Of a DNA stretch of 64,000 nt, positions 1-9,041 are shown one piece after another. The notes beneath the pieces were generated by a model that had not been told where the DNA came from, ran no database searches, and was given only the letters and a program-made list of their open reading frames with translations. The stretch is from Stutzerimonas stutzeri SDM-LAC (GTDB lineage Bacteria; Pseudomonadota; Gammaproteobacteria; Pseudomonadales; Pseudomonadaceae), in NCBI RefSeq assembly GCF_000235745.1, contig NZ_AGSX01000125.1, positions 1 to 64,000 on the forward strand, given 5' to 3'. The position numbers and the translations under genes were made by a program. Position 1 is the first letter of the stretch. The number at the start of each line of letters is the position of its first letter.

Positions 1-6
1 GGCGGG

Positions 7-222
7 TTATTCGATGCGCCGGTAGCGGTAATGCTGGGGTTTGAATACCTGATTGAAATACCGCCCCAGCGAATCGGCCTCAAGCAGCGCCTGCACCACC
101 TCGGCGGGCACTTGCTCGTAGCGGTACAGCGAGCCGTTGTGAAACAGCACCTCCAGAGCTTGCTCATCGGGGTCGTAACCCAGCTCCCGGAGGCTGCGCG
201 AGGTCACCGCGACCCTTTTCAT
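7..222 (-). CDS. KTSC domain small protein
   Basis: This 71-residue protein matches the KTSC fold: an N-terminal V-T-S-R-S-L-R segment, a 'LEVLFHNGSLYRY' strand pair, and a C-terminal 'FNQVFKPQHYRYRRIE'. The start is the ATG at 222, because it overlaps the TGA of the upstream ABC exporter gene as ATGA. A 16-codon upstream extension would lie inside that gene. The overlap indicates translational coupling as the last gene of the glycan cluster. KTSC proteins are small and of unclear role; some are fused to RNA- or DNA-processing enzymes, so no function is assigned. The stop is TAA at 7-9. Confidence 0.8.
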   Translation of the reverse strand: MKRVAVTSRSLRELGYDPDEQALEVLFHNGSLYRYEQVPAEVVQALLEADSLGRYFNQVFKPQHYRYRRIE

Positions 223-2024
223 ACCGTCGGTCCGGGTTGCTGCTTGAAGCCCTCGGCCTGCATGCGCCACAGCGCGTCGAACGCGCCGCCACGGTTGCGC
301 AGCTCATGCGGCGGGCCGTCTTCGACGATCTTACCGTCGCGCAACACGATGATCCGGTCGAAGCTCGACAGCGTTGAAAGGCGATGTGCCACGGCGACAA
401 CGGTCCGGTGATAGACCAGATTGTTGAGCGCCGCCTGAATTTCCGCTTCGGAGTGAGTGTCCAGCGCCGACGTGGCCTCATCGAGGATAAGGATCGGTGC
501 GTCCTTCAAGAATGCCCGAGCGATCCCCAGGCGTTGACGCTGGCCTCCAGAAAGCATCACCCCGCGCTCACCGACCAGAGTGTCGTAACCCTGCGGCAGC
601 TCGCGGATGAAACTGTCGCAGAACGCGCTGCGCGCGGCTTCAACTACCTCATCGTCAGTCGCACCGGGACGACCGTAGCGGATGTTCTCGCGAATGCTGC
701 GGTTGAACAGCGCGGTTTCCTGCGGCACCACCGCGATCTTCTCGCGCAGGCTGTCCTGGCTGACGCTGCGGATCTCCTGGCCGTCGATGAGGATGCGCCC
801 ATCCTGCACGTCATCCAGGCGCTGGATCAGGTTGATCAGCGTCGACTTACCCGCCCCGGACGAACCCACCACGCCGACTTTCTGCCCGGCCGGAATATGC
901 AGGTCGAGATGCTCGAACACGGTCTCGCGGTCGGGATAGCTGAAGCTCACATCCTTGAAGGTGATATCGCCCTCGGCGAGCAACAGCTGCGCGTCGCTGT
1001 CGGTCAGGCCGTGTGGCTGAACAATGATGCGCAGGGTGTCGTCGATGGCGCCGATCTGCTGCGTGGTGTCCACCAGCGCCAGCGCCAGGTCGCGCGAGCC
1101 ATGCAGGATGCGGAAGGTCAGCGCGCTGACCAGCACCACGTCGCCGGCAGTCACCGAGCCGGCAATCCACAGATCGATCGCCCAGATCAGCATGCCGCCG
1201 GCCATCAGCGACAGGCAGATGTCGTGCATCACCCGCGCCTTTTCCAGATACATCCAGCTACGCCGTTGCGCGCGCGCTTCGTAGCCAATCTCCTGCGCCA
1301 GCCGCTCGGCCTCGCGGTCGCGTGCGGAGAAGGCCTTGATGGTCCAGACGTTGGAGACGGCATCCACCAGCTCGCCGCCAACCCGCGCCGACTGCGCGGC
1401 GAAGCGCTGATGCTTGGCGCGGCCGCGAATGCCGAAACCGGTGATCAACGCAGCGACGATGGCGACGAACAGGATCAGCGCCACCGCCATGCGCACATCG
1501 ACGGTGAGCAGCACCACCACCGCACCGAGAAAATCGACGATGGGCGGCACGATTTTCCACGCCAGGCCGCCATAAATGGCGCCGGCCGCCTGGCCCACCG
1601 CGGAAATGCGATTACCCAGAGAGCCGGCGAAATGCTCGGTGAAGTAGCGCATCGGATGGCCGGTCAGGTGCTTGAACAGGTCGACCCGCAGATCCACCAC
1701 GCTGGCCACCACCGTGCGGCAGCCGAGCCAGCCGCCGAGACGCCAGAAGATGTTCTCGATGACGATCAGGCCGATGAACAGCCCCAGCGGGAACCAGACG
1801 TTGGCGCTGCCACGGTCCGAGCTACCCTGGGCCATGGCATCCACCAGCAACTTCATGCCGTACTGCACCGCCACGGCGCAACCGGCAGCGCCGACGATCA
1901 GCGCCAGCAGGCCGCCGAAGTGCCAGGGCCGGGCGCAGATGTAGTGCCAGAGAAAGGCCACCGGCCGGCTCGGAAGCGGCACCGCTTGCGGTTTCGCCTG
2001 GGGAGCCTGCGCCGGCGCGTTCAT
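219..2024 (-). CDS. ABC exporter, fused permease/ATPase
   Basis: A 601-residue half-transporter of the exporter type. An N-terminal membrane domain of about 330 residues with six predicted helices is followed by an ATPase domain. The ATPase has Walker A GSSGAGKST, signature LSGGQRQR and Walker B ILILDEATSALD followed by a switch His (VAVAHRLST). Length and layout are those of MsbA-like exporters, which work as homodimers in the inner membrane. It lies in one minus-strand run with a glycosyltransferase, UDP-galactopyranose mutase and a GH1-like enzyme, and its ATG overlaps the TGA of the GH1-like gene (ATGA). Export of a glycan or glycolipid made by the neighbours is inferred from context; the substrate cannot be read from sequence. 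Confidence 0.9.
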   Translation of the reverse strand: MNAPAQAPQAKPQAVPLPSRPVAFLWHYICARPWHFGGLLALIVGAAGCAVAVQYGMKLLVDAMAQGSSDRGSANVWFPLGLFIGLIVIENIFWRLGGWLGCRTVVASVVDLRVDLFKHLTGHPMRYFTEHFAGSLGNRISAVGQAAGAIYGGLAWKIVPPIVDFLGAVVVLLTVDVRMAVALILFVAIVAALITGFGIRGRAKHQRFAAQSARVGGELVDAVSNVWTIKAFSARDREAERLAQEIGYEARAQRRSWMYLEKARVMHDICLSLMAGGMLIWAIDLWIAGSVTAGDVVLVSALTFRILHGSRDLALALVDTTQQIGAIDDTLRIIVQPHGLTDSDAQLLLAEGDITFKDVSFSYPDRETVFEHLDLHIPAGQKVGVVGSSGAGKSTLINLIQRLDDVQDGRILIDGQEIRSVSQDSLREKIAVVPQETALFNRSIRENIRYGRPGATDDEVVEAARSAFCDSFIRELPQGYDTLVGERGVMLSGGQRQRLGIARAFLKDAPILILDEATSALDTHSEAEIQAALNNLVYHRTVVAVAHRLSTLSSFDRIIVLRDGKIVEDGPPHELRNRGGAFDALWRMQAEGFKQQPGPTV

Positions 2025-3175
2025 GGCAGGGCTTCGGCCAGCGGCAAGTGGCTGTTGAATTGGCTGAATCGCAGTTGCTGCAGACGCAGTTCGTCGGCGA
2101 GGCCTTCGTGCACGCGGCGGTTGCCGTTGTCATCGGGGAAGCCCAGCAGGCCAACCGGGCAATGGCGCTCGTCGGTCCAGCCGGGGTAATCCAGCACTGG
2201 ATACAGGCAGATCCCTTCGATCGGCACCCCGCGCTGCATGGCCAGCCCCGCCTGTTCGCTGACGTAGCGCAGCCAGTCGCCGCGCACGTCACCCTCGGCA
2301 CCGGTTTCGGCGATCACCAGGGGACGCTTGTAGCGCTGCCAGATCTCGTTGAGGATGCCCTTGAAAGGCCGATAGTCTGGATTATCTCGCTCGATGGTGC
2401 GGCCATCGCCGTGGTACCACTGGTTATCGGAGTAGTAGTTGACGCCCAGCACGTCGAGGTATTCCGGCGCGCCGCCCAGGCCAGGCCAGGCCTCGCCGCA
2501 GAGCATGTCCCAGGCCTCGAACTGCGACTGGCGGAAGCGTTCGGCGTCGCGCTGCGGCCCGGGCCGGTCGTTGGGCGAAACCACATGAATGGCCGGATCG
2601 ACCTGCACGAAGCGCGCCCGCGGCTCGACCTCACGGATCGCCTGCATCGCGGCGATGGTGGCGCGCACCAGCTGATGCTTGAGTTCGAAACCGCGCTCGC
2701 GGGCCATCGGGTTGAAATAGGCCTGGTCGCCACCGGCCCAGGCCCAGAAGGAGATTTCATTGAGCGGTGCGTAGAAGGGCACGGCATCGGTTTCATCCTT
2801 GATCAGCTGCGACGCCGCCGCCGCGTAACGGGCGAAGCGCTCGACGAACTGCGGGCGCCAGATGTCGATGTCGTCCGGCCAGCCGTAGTGGCACAGGTCC
2901 CAGATCACCTGGGTGCCCTGGCGCTGGGCGGCCTGCAGCATCGGCAGAAAGCTCGACCAGTCGTACTGGCCCGGCGCACGCTCGATCAGATGCCAGCGCA
3001 ACCCGTCGCGCACGCTACGCAGGCCATGCCGATGGAGCACGGCGTAATCATGCGCGGCCCAGCGATCATGCCCGGTGGCGGCGAGCAGATCGAGCCGCCG
3101 ACCGTCGCTGCGGCGATGACTCGAGCACTCGAAACCACCCATGAAGAAACTCTTGAACAGCGTGGGCTGATGCAT
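2021..3175 (-). CDS. GH1-like glycoside hydrolase (beta-glucosidase family)
   Basis: A 384-residue (beta/alpha)8-type protein of clan GH-A. The acid/base glutamate is at about residue 140 in 'APLNEISF' and the nucleophile glutamate at about 290 in 'VIAETG', corresponding to the T-L-N-E-P and I/V-T-E-N-G motifs of family 1. There is no signal peptide, so it should be cytoplasmic. The start at 3175 has GAGG about 7 nt upstream. The gene ends in an ATGA overlap with the ABC exporter and begins 13 bp after glf. It is shorter than classical GH1 enzymes (about 450 residues) and sits in a biosynthetic cluster, so it may act in synthesis, as a transglycosidase or in trimming. That role is inference. 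Confidence 0.8.
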   Translation of the reverse strand: MHQPTLFKSFFMGGFECSSHRRSDGRRLDLLAATGHDRWAAHDYAVLHRHGLRSVRDGLRWHLIERAPGQYDWSSFLPMLQAAQRQGTQVIWDLCHYGWPDDIDIWRPQFVERFARYAAAASQLIKDETDAVPFYAPLNEISFWAWAGGDQAYFNPMARERGFELKHQLVRATIAAMQAIREVEPRARFVQVDPAIHVVSPNDRPGPQRDAERFRQSQFEAWDMLCGEAWPGLGGAPEYLDVLGVNYYSDNQWYHGDGRTIERDNPDYRPFKGILNEIWQRYKRPLVIAETGAEGDVRGDWLRYVSEQAGLAMQRGVPIEGICLYPVLDYPGWTDERHCPVGLLGFPDDNGNRRVHEGLADELRLQQLRFSQFNSHLPLAEALP

Positions 3176-3188
3176 CTTCGGCCTCGTC

Positions 3189-4430
3189 TCAGGGGGCTGG
3201 TTCAGCCAGCACTTGGCTGTGCTCGGCGGATGCGGCTGGCTCGGGACCGCGTTCGGCTTCCTCGATGCGCTTGTACAGCGCCAGCGCCTGTCCGACTACC
3301 TGATCCATGTTGTAGTACTTGTACGTACCCAACCGTCCGACGAAGGTGACGCCCGGCGTCTCGTCCGCAAGCTTCTGGTAACGCTTGTACAGCTCGGCGT
3401 TCTCCGGTCGCGGAATCGGATAATAGGGATCGCCCTCGGCCGAGGGGTATTCGTAGGTGATGCTGGTCTTCGGGTGTACTTGACCGGTGAGGTGCTTGTA
3501 CTCGCTGATGCGCGTGTAGGGCACGTCCTCGCTCGGGTAGTTGACCGTGCCGACCGCCTGGAACTGCTCCTGCTCGAGCTGCTTGTGCTCGAACTTCAGC
3601 GAGCGGTACGGCAGCTTGCCGAAGCGGTAGTCGAAGTATTCGTCGATCGGCCCGCAGAAGATCAGATGGTCATGCTGGATCTCGTCACGGATTTCCCGGT
3701 AGTCCGTGTTGATCATCACCTTGATGTTCGGATGCGCCAGCATCTTCTCGAACATCGTGGTGTAGCCGTATTTGGGCATCTGCTGGAAGCTGTCGGTGAA
3801 GTAGCGATCATCGGTGTTGGTGCGCGTGGGGATGCGCGAGGTCACCGACTTGTCCAGCTGCGAGGGGTCCAGCCCCCATTGCTTGCGGGTGTAGCCGCGG
3901 AAGAACTTCTGGTACAGCTCGCGGCCGATGCCGTTGATCACCACGTCCTCGCTGGTCTGGATGTCTTCCACCGGCTCGGCGCGGCTGGCGAGGAAATCCG
4001 CCGCCTCCTGCTCGGTGGTCATGTTCAGGCCGTAGAGCTTGTTCAGCGTGGTCATGTTGATCGGGATCGGCACTTGCTGCCCGTCCACCTGCGCCAGCAC
4101 GCGATGCTCGTACGGGCGCCACTCGGTGAATCGCGAGAGGTAATCAACGATGCGCTGGGCATTGGTGTGGAAGATGTGCGGGCCATAGCGGTGGATCAGC
4201 ACGCCGGCTTCGTCGTAATGATCGTAGGCATTGCCGCCGATGTGCGGGCGCCGGTCGACCACCAGCACACGCTTGTTCAGCCCCGCTGCCAGGCGCTCGG
4301 CCAGCACGCTGCCGGCGAACCCGGCACCGACGATCAGGTAGTCGAATCCCCGTCGGCCGCTGGAGGCGCCCTCGCTGGCGCCGCCGCCTGCGTGATCGGG
4401 ATTGCTGTCTCGCAGGCTCACATTGCGCAT
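3189..4430 (-). CDS. glf: UDP-galactopyranose mutase
   Basis: A 413-residue flavoenzyme expected to interconvert UDP-galactopyranose and UDP-galactofuranose. It has the dinucleotide-binding GAGFAG near residue 35, an 'IGGNAYDHYD' segment, and the family segments 'GPHIFHTN', 'GYTRKQWG' and 'EYPSAEGDPYYPIP'. Compared with typical enzymes it has about 27 extra N-terminal residues, Gly/Ser-rich, before the FAD motif, so an internal start is possible. The gene overlaps the upstream glycosyltransferase by 13 bp. Divergent galE would supply its UDP-Gal substrate, which supports a galactofuranose-containing product. Confidence 0.93.
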   Translation of the reverse strand: MRNVSLRDSNPDHAGGGASEGASSGRRGFDYLIVGAGFAGSVLAERLAAGLNKRVLVVDRRPHIGGNAYDHYDEAGVLIHRYGPHIFHTNAQRIVDYLSRFTEWRPYEHRVLAQVDGQQVPIPINMTTLNKLYGLNMTTEQEAADFLASRAEPVEDIQTSEDVVINGIGRELYQKFFRGYTRKQWGLDPSQLDKSVTSRIPTRTNTDDRYFTDSFQQMPKYGYTTMFEKMLAHPNIKVMINTDYREIRDEIQHDHLIFCGPIDEYFDYRFGKLPYRSLKFEHKQLEQEQFQAVGTVNYPSEDVPYTRISEYKHLTGQVHPKTSITYEYPSAEGDPYYPIPRPENAELYKRYQKLADETPGVTFVGRLGTYKYYNMDQVVGQALALYKRIEEAERGPEPAASAEHSQVLAEPAP

Positions 4431-5602
4431 TGCATCTTCTCCTTCATCAGCGCCCAGGTATGGTCCCAGGACATGTCGCCGAGGATGTCGTCGGCGGTCT
4501 TCAACAAACGGTCGCGGTCTTCGCCATCGGCCAGCGCCTTTTCCACCGCCGCGATGAACGCCTCGGGGCCATCGGCGATATGGACGATCTCGGTATCACC
4601 ATAGGTGCGCACCACGTCCTTGATCGGCGTGGACACCACCGGGCAGCCCCCGGCCAAATATTCCGGGGTCTTGGTCGGACTGATGAAACGGGTCGATTCG
4701 TTCATCGCGGAGGGCATGATGGCGACGTCCCAGCCAGACAGGTATCTGGGCAGCTCGTCATAGGTCTTGCCGCCCAGGTAGTGGAGGTTGTCGCGCTGCG
4801 GCAGGTCGGCGGGGTCGATCTTGACCACAGGGCCGATCAGCACGAACTGCCAGTCGGGGCGCTGCTTGGCGACCTCGGTGACCAGCTGGAGATCGAAACG
4901 CTCGTCGATGACGCCGTAGAAGCCCAGGCGTGGATGCGGAATCTCGGCCTGATCATCAGGATCAGCCTGGGTCCGCCGCGCCTCGGCGAAGTGCGCCACG
5001 TCGACGCTGCTGGGAAAGGCGAAGGCGTTGTCGTGCAGCTCACGCTTGGCTTCCCAGATGCTGTAGCCGCCGGTGAAGACCAGGTCGGCGCATTCGAGCA
5101 ATTCGCGCTCGCGTTCGACCAGCTCGGGTGGCGCGCCGCGAAATGCGGACAGCTCGTCCATGCAGTCGTACACCGTCAGCTTGGGCTTCAGGTGGCCGGC
5201 ATAGCCCAGCGCCATCGGCGTGTAATACCAGAGCATCAGCTCGTTGACGCCGAGCTTGCCGAGATAACCGTCGAGCAGGTCGCGCTGGATGCGCAAGGCC
5301 GTATCACCCTCACAGCCCTGTGGCAGACGCGGCACCAACACCTGGACGCCATTTTCCTCGGGACGCACTTCCAGCCACGGCTGGGCGTCCTCGGTGGGAA
5401 TCGGCTCCTCGACGAACAGCACGTTGAAATCCCGTGCAAACCGAGACATCAGGTGTTGGGGGCGCTGATAGACAAAGCTCCAGCGAAGATGTGAAAGACA
5501 CAGCAGCGTCGGCACCTGCTCATCGAAGATGACCTCAGGTGGCGTCGCTTGTTTATCGGGGGATTTGCCAATCTCGTATTGGTAGGGGCCGGCCCAGCTC
5601 AT
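4418..5602 (-). CDS. Glycosyltransferase (GT-B, GT1/GT4-like)
   Basis: A 394-residue GT-B type glycosyltransferase. The start is set at 5602 (MSWAGPYQYE) because GAGG lies about 7 nt upstream; the frame stays open a further 55 codons upstream but reads as non-coding. Recognisable parts are 'SHLRWSFVYQRPQHLMSRF' near the start, a mid-protein 'RLGFYGVIDERFDLQL', and the C-terminal donor-binding region 'NESTRFISPTKTPEYLAGGCPVVSTP', which carries the E of the EX7E-like motif. It is the first gene of the minus-strand cluster and overlaps glf. Galactofuranose transfer is inferred from neighbours only. Confidence 0.85.
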   Translation of the reverse strand: MSWAGPYQYEIGKSPDKQATPPEVIFDEQVPTLLCLSHLRWSFVYQRPQHLMSRFARDFNVLFVEEPIPTEDAQPWLEVRPEENGVQVLVPRLPQGCEGDTALRIQRDLLDGYLGKLGVNELMLWYYTPMALGYAGHLKPKLTVYDCMDELSAFRGAPPELVERERELLECADLVFTGGYSIWEAKRELHDNAFAFPSSVDVAHFAEARRTQADPDDQAEIPHPRLGFYGVIDERFDLQLVTEVAKQRPDWQFVLIGPVVKIDPADLPQRDNLHYLGGKTYDELPRYLSGWDVAIMPSAMNESTRFISPTKTPEYLAGGCPVVSTPIKDVVRTYGDTEIVHIADGPEAFIAAVEKALADGEDRDRLLKTADDILGDMSWDHTWALMKEKMQCAM

Positions 5603-6013
5603 GGAAACCTCGTAAAGGGTGGCAATGCCCTCCAGAGTCCCTTCTGCCGCATCGCATAGGCCTGCGCGGTCCGCGCAAAAGCACACTCGGATGGCGCATC
5701 CGGGAACAGAAAAATTCCCAACCCGCACGCCCTGTCCGCCGGCTATGGACGGCGTCGGACAAGCCAAGGTTCCCTATACCTGAGTTTGAAGGTCGGTCAT
5801 CGGCCGGCTGCCGTTTCGTTGGAACTTGCTCACACCTTCCCCCGTCCCTATCACAGGACGCCTGTTTCACCCCGGCTTCGGTGCTGTGTGCTCCCTGCAG
5901 TCAGTTACCGCCCGACTCGCCGACCCAACCCTGGAGATCCTTGCAGCGGCCGCGCTCATACGGTCAGCGGCGTATCTCCGTGTGCGTCGAATGTTCGTAT
6001 ACGAGGTTGACAC
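5603..6013. promoter_or_regulatory. Divergent promoter region, glycan cluster / galE
   Basis: This 411-bp gap separates the divergently transcribed glycosyltransferase (start 5602) and galE (start 6014), so it must hold both promoters. Ribosome sites are visible at its ends: GAGG before each start codon. I see no convincing -35/-10 pair, operator or small gene. Confidence 0.5.
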
Positions 6014-7081
6014 ATGATTCTGGTAACGGGAGGAGCGGGTTACATCGGGTCTCACGCGGTGCTGGAGCTGCTCCTGGCGGGCCAGGACGTGCTGGTGCTG
6101 GATAACCTCTGCAACAGCTCGAAGACGGCGCTGGACCGGGTGGAAGCCCTCACCGCCCGCAAGGCCCAATTCGTCAAGGGTGACGTGCGTAACCGCTCGC
6201 TGCTCAAGGCGCTGTTCGCTTCGTACCCCGTCACGGCGGTGCTGCACTTCGCCGGGCTCAAGGCCGTCGGTGAGAGTGTCCGCGAGCCGCTGCGCTACTA
6301 CGAAACCAACGTCAGCGGCAGCATTGCGCTGTGCCAGGCAATGGCTGAGGCGGGCATCTTCAAGCTGGTGTTCAGCTCATCGGCGACGGTGTACGGCGAT
6401 TCGCCAAAGATGCCGATCAACGAAAACTGCCCGACCGGCCTGCCGACCAATCCCTACGGCCAATCCAAGCTGATGGCTGAGAACGTGCTCAAGGGGCTGG
6501 CCGAGTCCGACCCGCGCTGGTCGATCGCCCTGCTGCGCTACTTCAACCCGATCGGCGCACATGAGTCCGGGCTGATCGGCGAAGACCCCAACGGCATCCC
6601 CAACAACCTGCTGCCCTACATGCTTCAGGTGGCGGTCGGCCGTCGAAAGCAGCTGAACGTCTACGGCGCCGACTATCCGACCCCGGATGGTACGGGCGTT
6701 AGGGATTACATCCACGTGGTCGATCTGGCCAGGGGGCATCTGAAAGCACTGGAGCGGCTTAATCTCGTCCACGGTGTTTCCACGTGGAACCTCGGCACCG
6801 GTCGCGGTTATTCGGTACGGCAGATGATCACCGCATTCGAAGAGGTGATCGGTCGGCCTCTACCGCATGTGTTCAAGGCGCGACGTCCGGGGGATGTCGC
6901 GCAATGCTGGTCTGACCCGAGTAAAGCCCGCGATGATCTGGGCTGGGAAGCGGAGCATGACCTGCCGGCCATGCTGACCGACGCCTGGCGCTGGCAGAGC
7001 CGCAATCCGAAGGGCTACGCCGACGGCGTGGCGGCTCCCGCGAAATCCGCTGCAAACATCGCAACGGCCATGGCCAGCTGA
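6014..7081 (+). CDS. galE: UDP-glucose 4-epimerase
   Basis: A 355-residue extended short-chain dehydrogenase that interconverts UDP-glucose and UDP-galactose using tightly bound NAD. It has the N-terminal GGAGYIGSH glycine motif, Ser in 'FSSSATVYG' (about 121-128), and the Y-x-x-x-K catalytic pair in 'NPYGQSK' (Tyr148, Lys152). A GAGG ribosome site lies 7 nt before the ATG. It is divergent from the glf cluster and would feed UDP-Gal to the mutase. The C-terminal 20 residues are Ala/Lys-rich and atypical. Confidence 0.95.
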   Translation: MILVTGGAGYIGSHAVLELLLAGQDVLVLDNLCNSSKTALDRVEALTARKAQFVKGDVRNRSLLKALFASYPVTAVLHFAGLKAVGESVREPLRYYETNVSGSIALCQAMAEAGIFKLVFSSSATVYGDSPKMPINENCPTGLPTNPYGQSKLMAENVLKGLAESDPRWSIALLRYFNPIGAHESGLIGEDPNGIPNNLLPYMLQVAVGRRKQLNVYGADYPTPDGTGVRDYIHVVDLARGHLKALERLNLVHGVSTWNLGTGRGYSVRQMITAFEEVIGRPLPHVFKARRPGDVAQCWSDPSKARDDLGWEAEHDLPAMLTDAWRWQSRNPKGYADGVAAPAKSAANIATAMAS

Positions 7082-7100
7082 GCACCCGCCGTTCGGGTGC
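7082..7100 (+). terminator. Hairpin after galE
   Basis: GCACCCG and CGGGTGC form a 7-bp stem with a 5-nt loop directly after the galE stop codon. No T-run follows, so it may be a weak terminator or an mRNA 3'-end stabiliser. Confidence 0.5.
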
Positions 7101-7135
7101 AGCGAGGTCTGGCTTAGGGCGCGCTGCAGTTCAAT

Positions 7136-7354
7136 TCAGCGCGAACTTTCGACACATCGAGCCGACGATTCTGCGGCGGCTCTGGCTGCCACGGAGGAAC
7201 CTGTCTTGAACTGCACCAGCAGCTCACCTTCGACGAAGGGCCGACCGGCCTTGAGCGAGGCATCGACCGCAGGGTTGGGCTTGGCTGATAGTTGTTCTGC
7301 GCCGGTCGCGAGCAGCACGAAGAGGACAAAACTGGCTCGTTTTTTATAGACCAT
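7136..7354 (-). pseudogene. Truncated subtilase-type (S8) propeptide remnant
   Basis: The frame starts well: AGGGAG lies upstream of the ATG, then a signal peptide (VYKKRASFVLFVLLATGAEQ), then 'GRPFVEGELLVQFKTGS'. That last segment resembles the inhibitor/propeptide of secreted subtilisin-like proteases. It ends after 72 codons with no catalytic domain. A second frame (7114-7329) continues with 'RLDVSKVRAELNCSAP', suggesting a frameshift near 7160. I read it as the 5' remnant of a deleted protease gene; an intact small exported peptide is the alternative. Confidence 0.5.
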
Positions 7355-7527
7355 CGTTGTTCTCCCTAACGACTACAGGCAGCCTCACGAACAGGCAAGA
7401 TGGCTGCTGAGTGGGTGTCTGAACTGTATCGGCAAAGATGGAGTCGACTTAGTGGCGCCAGACGAATGGCGCAGCCATTCATCGGCAACGGCGGGGAATT
7501 CTCCACCTACCGCGCTTTAACGCTTTC

Positions 7528-7560
7528 AAAAAAAACCCGCTTCGCAGAAGCGAAACGGGC
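7528..7560 (-). terminator. Rho-independent terminator for the OB-fold protein gene
   Basis: On the minus strand a CCCG-T-TTCGC / GCGAA-G-CGGG stem with a 4-nt loop is followed by eight T. It lies 34 bp beyond the stop of the gene at 7594-8256. Confidence 0.85.
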
Positions 7561-7593
7561 GAAACAGGAGATGACGCGCGCGTAGGTCTCGAA

Positions 7594-8256
7594 CTAGCTG
7601 TTCTGCTGTTGCTGGCTGTCATCGGAAATCGTGATGATCGACTTCGCGTTGAACTCACGATTGCCAAAGAAGGCAGGGTCCATTTGTCCCATGACACTGA
7701 TGCGGTCGCCCTTCTCGACCTGCTGGAAACCGTCCTTGTCCAAAGGGTTATAGGACATGGTGAGGGTATTGATGATCAGCGAGCCGTCACCCGTATCGAG
7801 GGTGAGTTCTCGATCCTTGACCGACTGCACGGTGCCCTGAATCGTGGTTTCGGCAGAGGGCACAAAGGTTGCGGTCCGCCATGGCGTTTCTTCATCGTTG
7901 GCGCTGGCAAAGAAGAAGCTGTTCAGGCCCTCGACGTAAACACTGTTGGCTTCTATCGACGTCACTTCGAATATGTCGTCATCCACATCACCATAGACCG
8001 TGACCTTGTCCCCGGCTTTCAAGGCGGTGCCTTCGGAGTACCAGTCCCAGTCGTCCATCTCGACGATGATGCTGCCCTTGCCGTAGTCCAGCATGAAGGA
8101 ATCGGGCTTCACCGATTCTACGGTGCCGTTCAGGCTGATCCAGGTTCCATCGTGCTTCTGGTAAGGGCTAGGGGCATTGCCCGATTCCGCTGCAAGTGGA
8201 GCAGTCGCGAATCCGGCGATAGCGGTTGCAATCAGGGTTTTCGTAATCGTGCTCAT
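7594..8256 (-). CDS. Exported protein with two OB-fold-like repeats
   Basis: A 220-residue protein. The start at 8256 (MSTITKTL) has AGAGG about 7 nt upstream. A signal peptide ends near 'APLAAES'. Two similar halves follow, 'SLNGTVESVKPDSFMLDYG' and 'TIQGTVQSVKDRELTLDTG', each with a later 'GDKVTVYGDV' or 'GDRISVMGQM' strand. This is the pattern of periplasmic bacterial OB-fold (YgiW/YdeI or DUF5666-like) proteins. It is rich in Asp/Glu and ends in a Gln-rich tail. Stress- or metal-related periplasmic binding is only a guess. It lies next to, and on the same strand as, an EF-hand protein that is also exported and acidic. Confidence 0.7.
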   Translation of the reverse strand: MSTITKTLIATAIAGFATAPLAAESGNAPSPYQKHDGTWISLNGTVESVKPDSFMLDYGKGSIIVEMDDWDWYSEGTALKAGDKVTVYGDVDDDIFEVTSIEANSVYVEGLNSFFFASANDEETPWRTATFVPSAETTIQGTVQSVKDRELTLDTGDGSLIINTLTMSYNPLDKDGFQQVEKGDRISVMGQMDPAFFGNREFNAKSIITISDDSQQQQNS

Positions 8257-8394
8257 GGAAACCTCTCTTGCGATAGATTCTTTGTAGAGCGACAGACCTA
8301 ACTCCAACGCTCACGAGATACTGCTAGGCGAGCAGCCCGCACCATGGAAAGACCGCCAGTACATTAGTGGCCTTTTCATGGCAAAGCGGCTACG

Positions 8395-8724
8395 TCAAAC
8401 GTCCAGCCAGCCACCATCGCCAGCGTCGTCACGGAAGGTGTTGTACTCATCTTCGTTCCAGTCGCCGCTATCGTCGGCGTCATACGAGTTGAACAGCCCT
8501 TCGCCGTACTCGTTATTGTCGAGCATGCCGTCTTTGTCACTGTCCCAACTGGTAAACAGCCCATCGTTATCAAAACCGGTGTCCCATTCGCCCATCGTGA
8601 CCACGCCGGTGTTGTCTTTATCCCAAACGTCGAAATCACCTATCTCTGCGAAAGCCGGAGCACTGGCCGCCATGGCCGTTGCGAGTGCGATGCCACCGAG
8701 CATTGTGTGAAGTTTGTTAGTCAT
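8395..8724 (-). CDS. Exported EF-hand calcium-binding protein
   Basis: A 109-residue protein. The start at 8724 (MTNKLHTM) has GAGGAG upstream. A signal peptide ends at 'APAFAE'. The mature part contains three 12-residue EF-hand loops starting DKDNTG, DSDKDG and DADDSG, each ending in a glutamate at position 12, so calcium binding is likely. It is strongly acidic. Location should be periplasm or outside. Its partner is not known. Confidence 0.85.
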   Translation of the reverse strand: MTNKLHTMLGGIALATAMAASAPAFAEIGDFDVWDKDNTGVVTMGEWDTGFDNDGLFTSWDSDKDGMLDNNEYGEGLFNSYDADDSGDWNEDEYNTFRDDAGDGGWLDV

Positions 8725-9041
8725 CGTGCTTCTCCTCTGCGATTGATTGGAAGTCAGCACCAGAGGATGGCGCTCACATAAATACCGAGCGCCCGGGCCG
8801 CTTACGAGTTCATGAAAATCGAGGAATCAGCCGTCGAGTGCCTTACCGATACGAATCAGGCGAAACGTGGATTGCGCTTCTGGTGCGGGCTGCAGAAAAA
8901 TCCCCGAGCACACCCCAGAAGATGTTACGAAATCTTACGAGACGAACCGATACGAGTGCCGCGCCGCGCTAGCGTTCCGGCCAGGGGTCATCGAAGCCAA
9001 CAACGGCTCGATCTTTCACGTCGCACCTAGGCTGGGCTCCA
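8725..9041. other. Gap between EF-hand gene and trpI
   Basis: 317 bp lie between the minus-strand EF-hand gene start and the trpI stop. The region must contain the EF-hand gene promoter. I see no gene, clear promoter or repeat. Confidence 0.4.

Noticed and set aside
384-2189. Long frame on the plus strand opposite the ABC exporter (601 codons)
   Set aside because: It is the antisense shadow of a high-GC gene with clear ABC motifs; the product has no recognisable domain and is Gln/His/Arg-biased.
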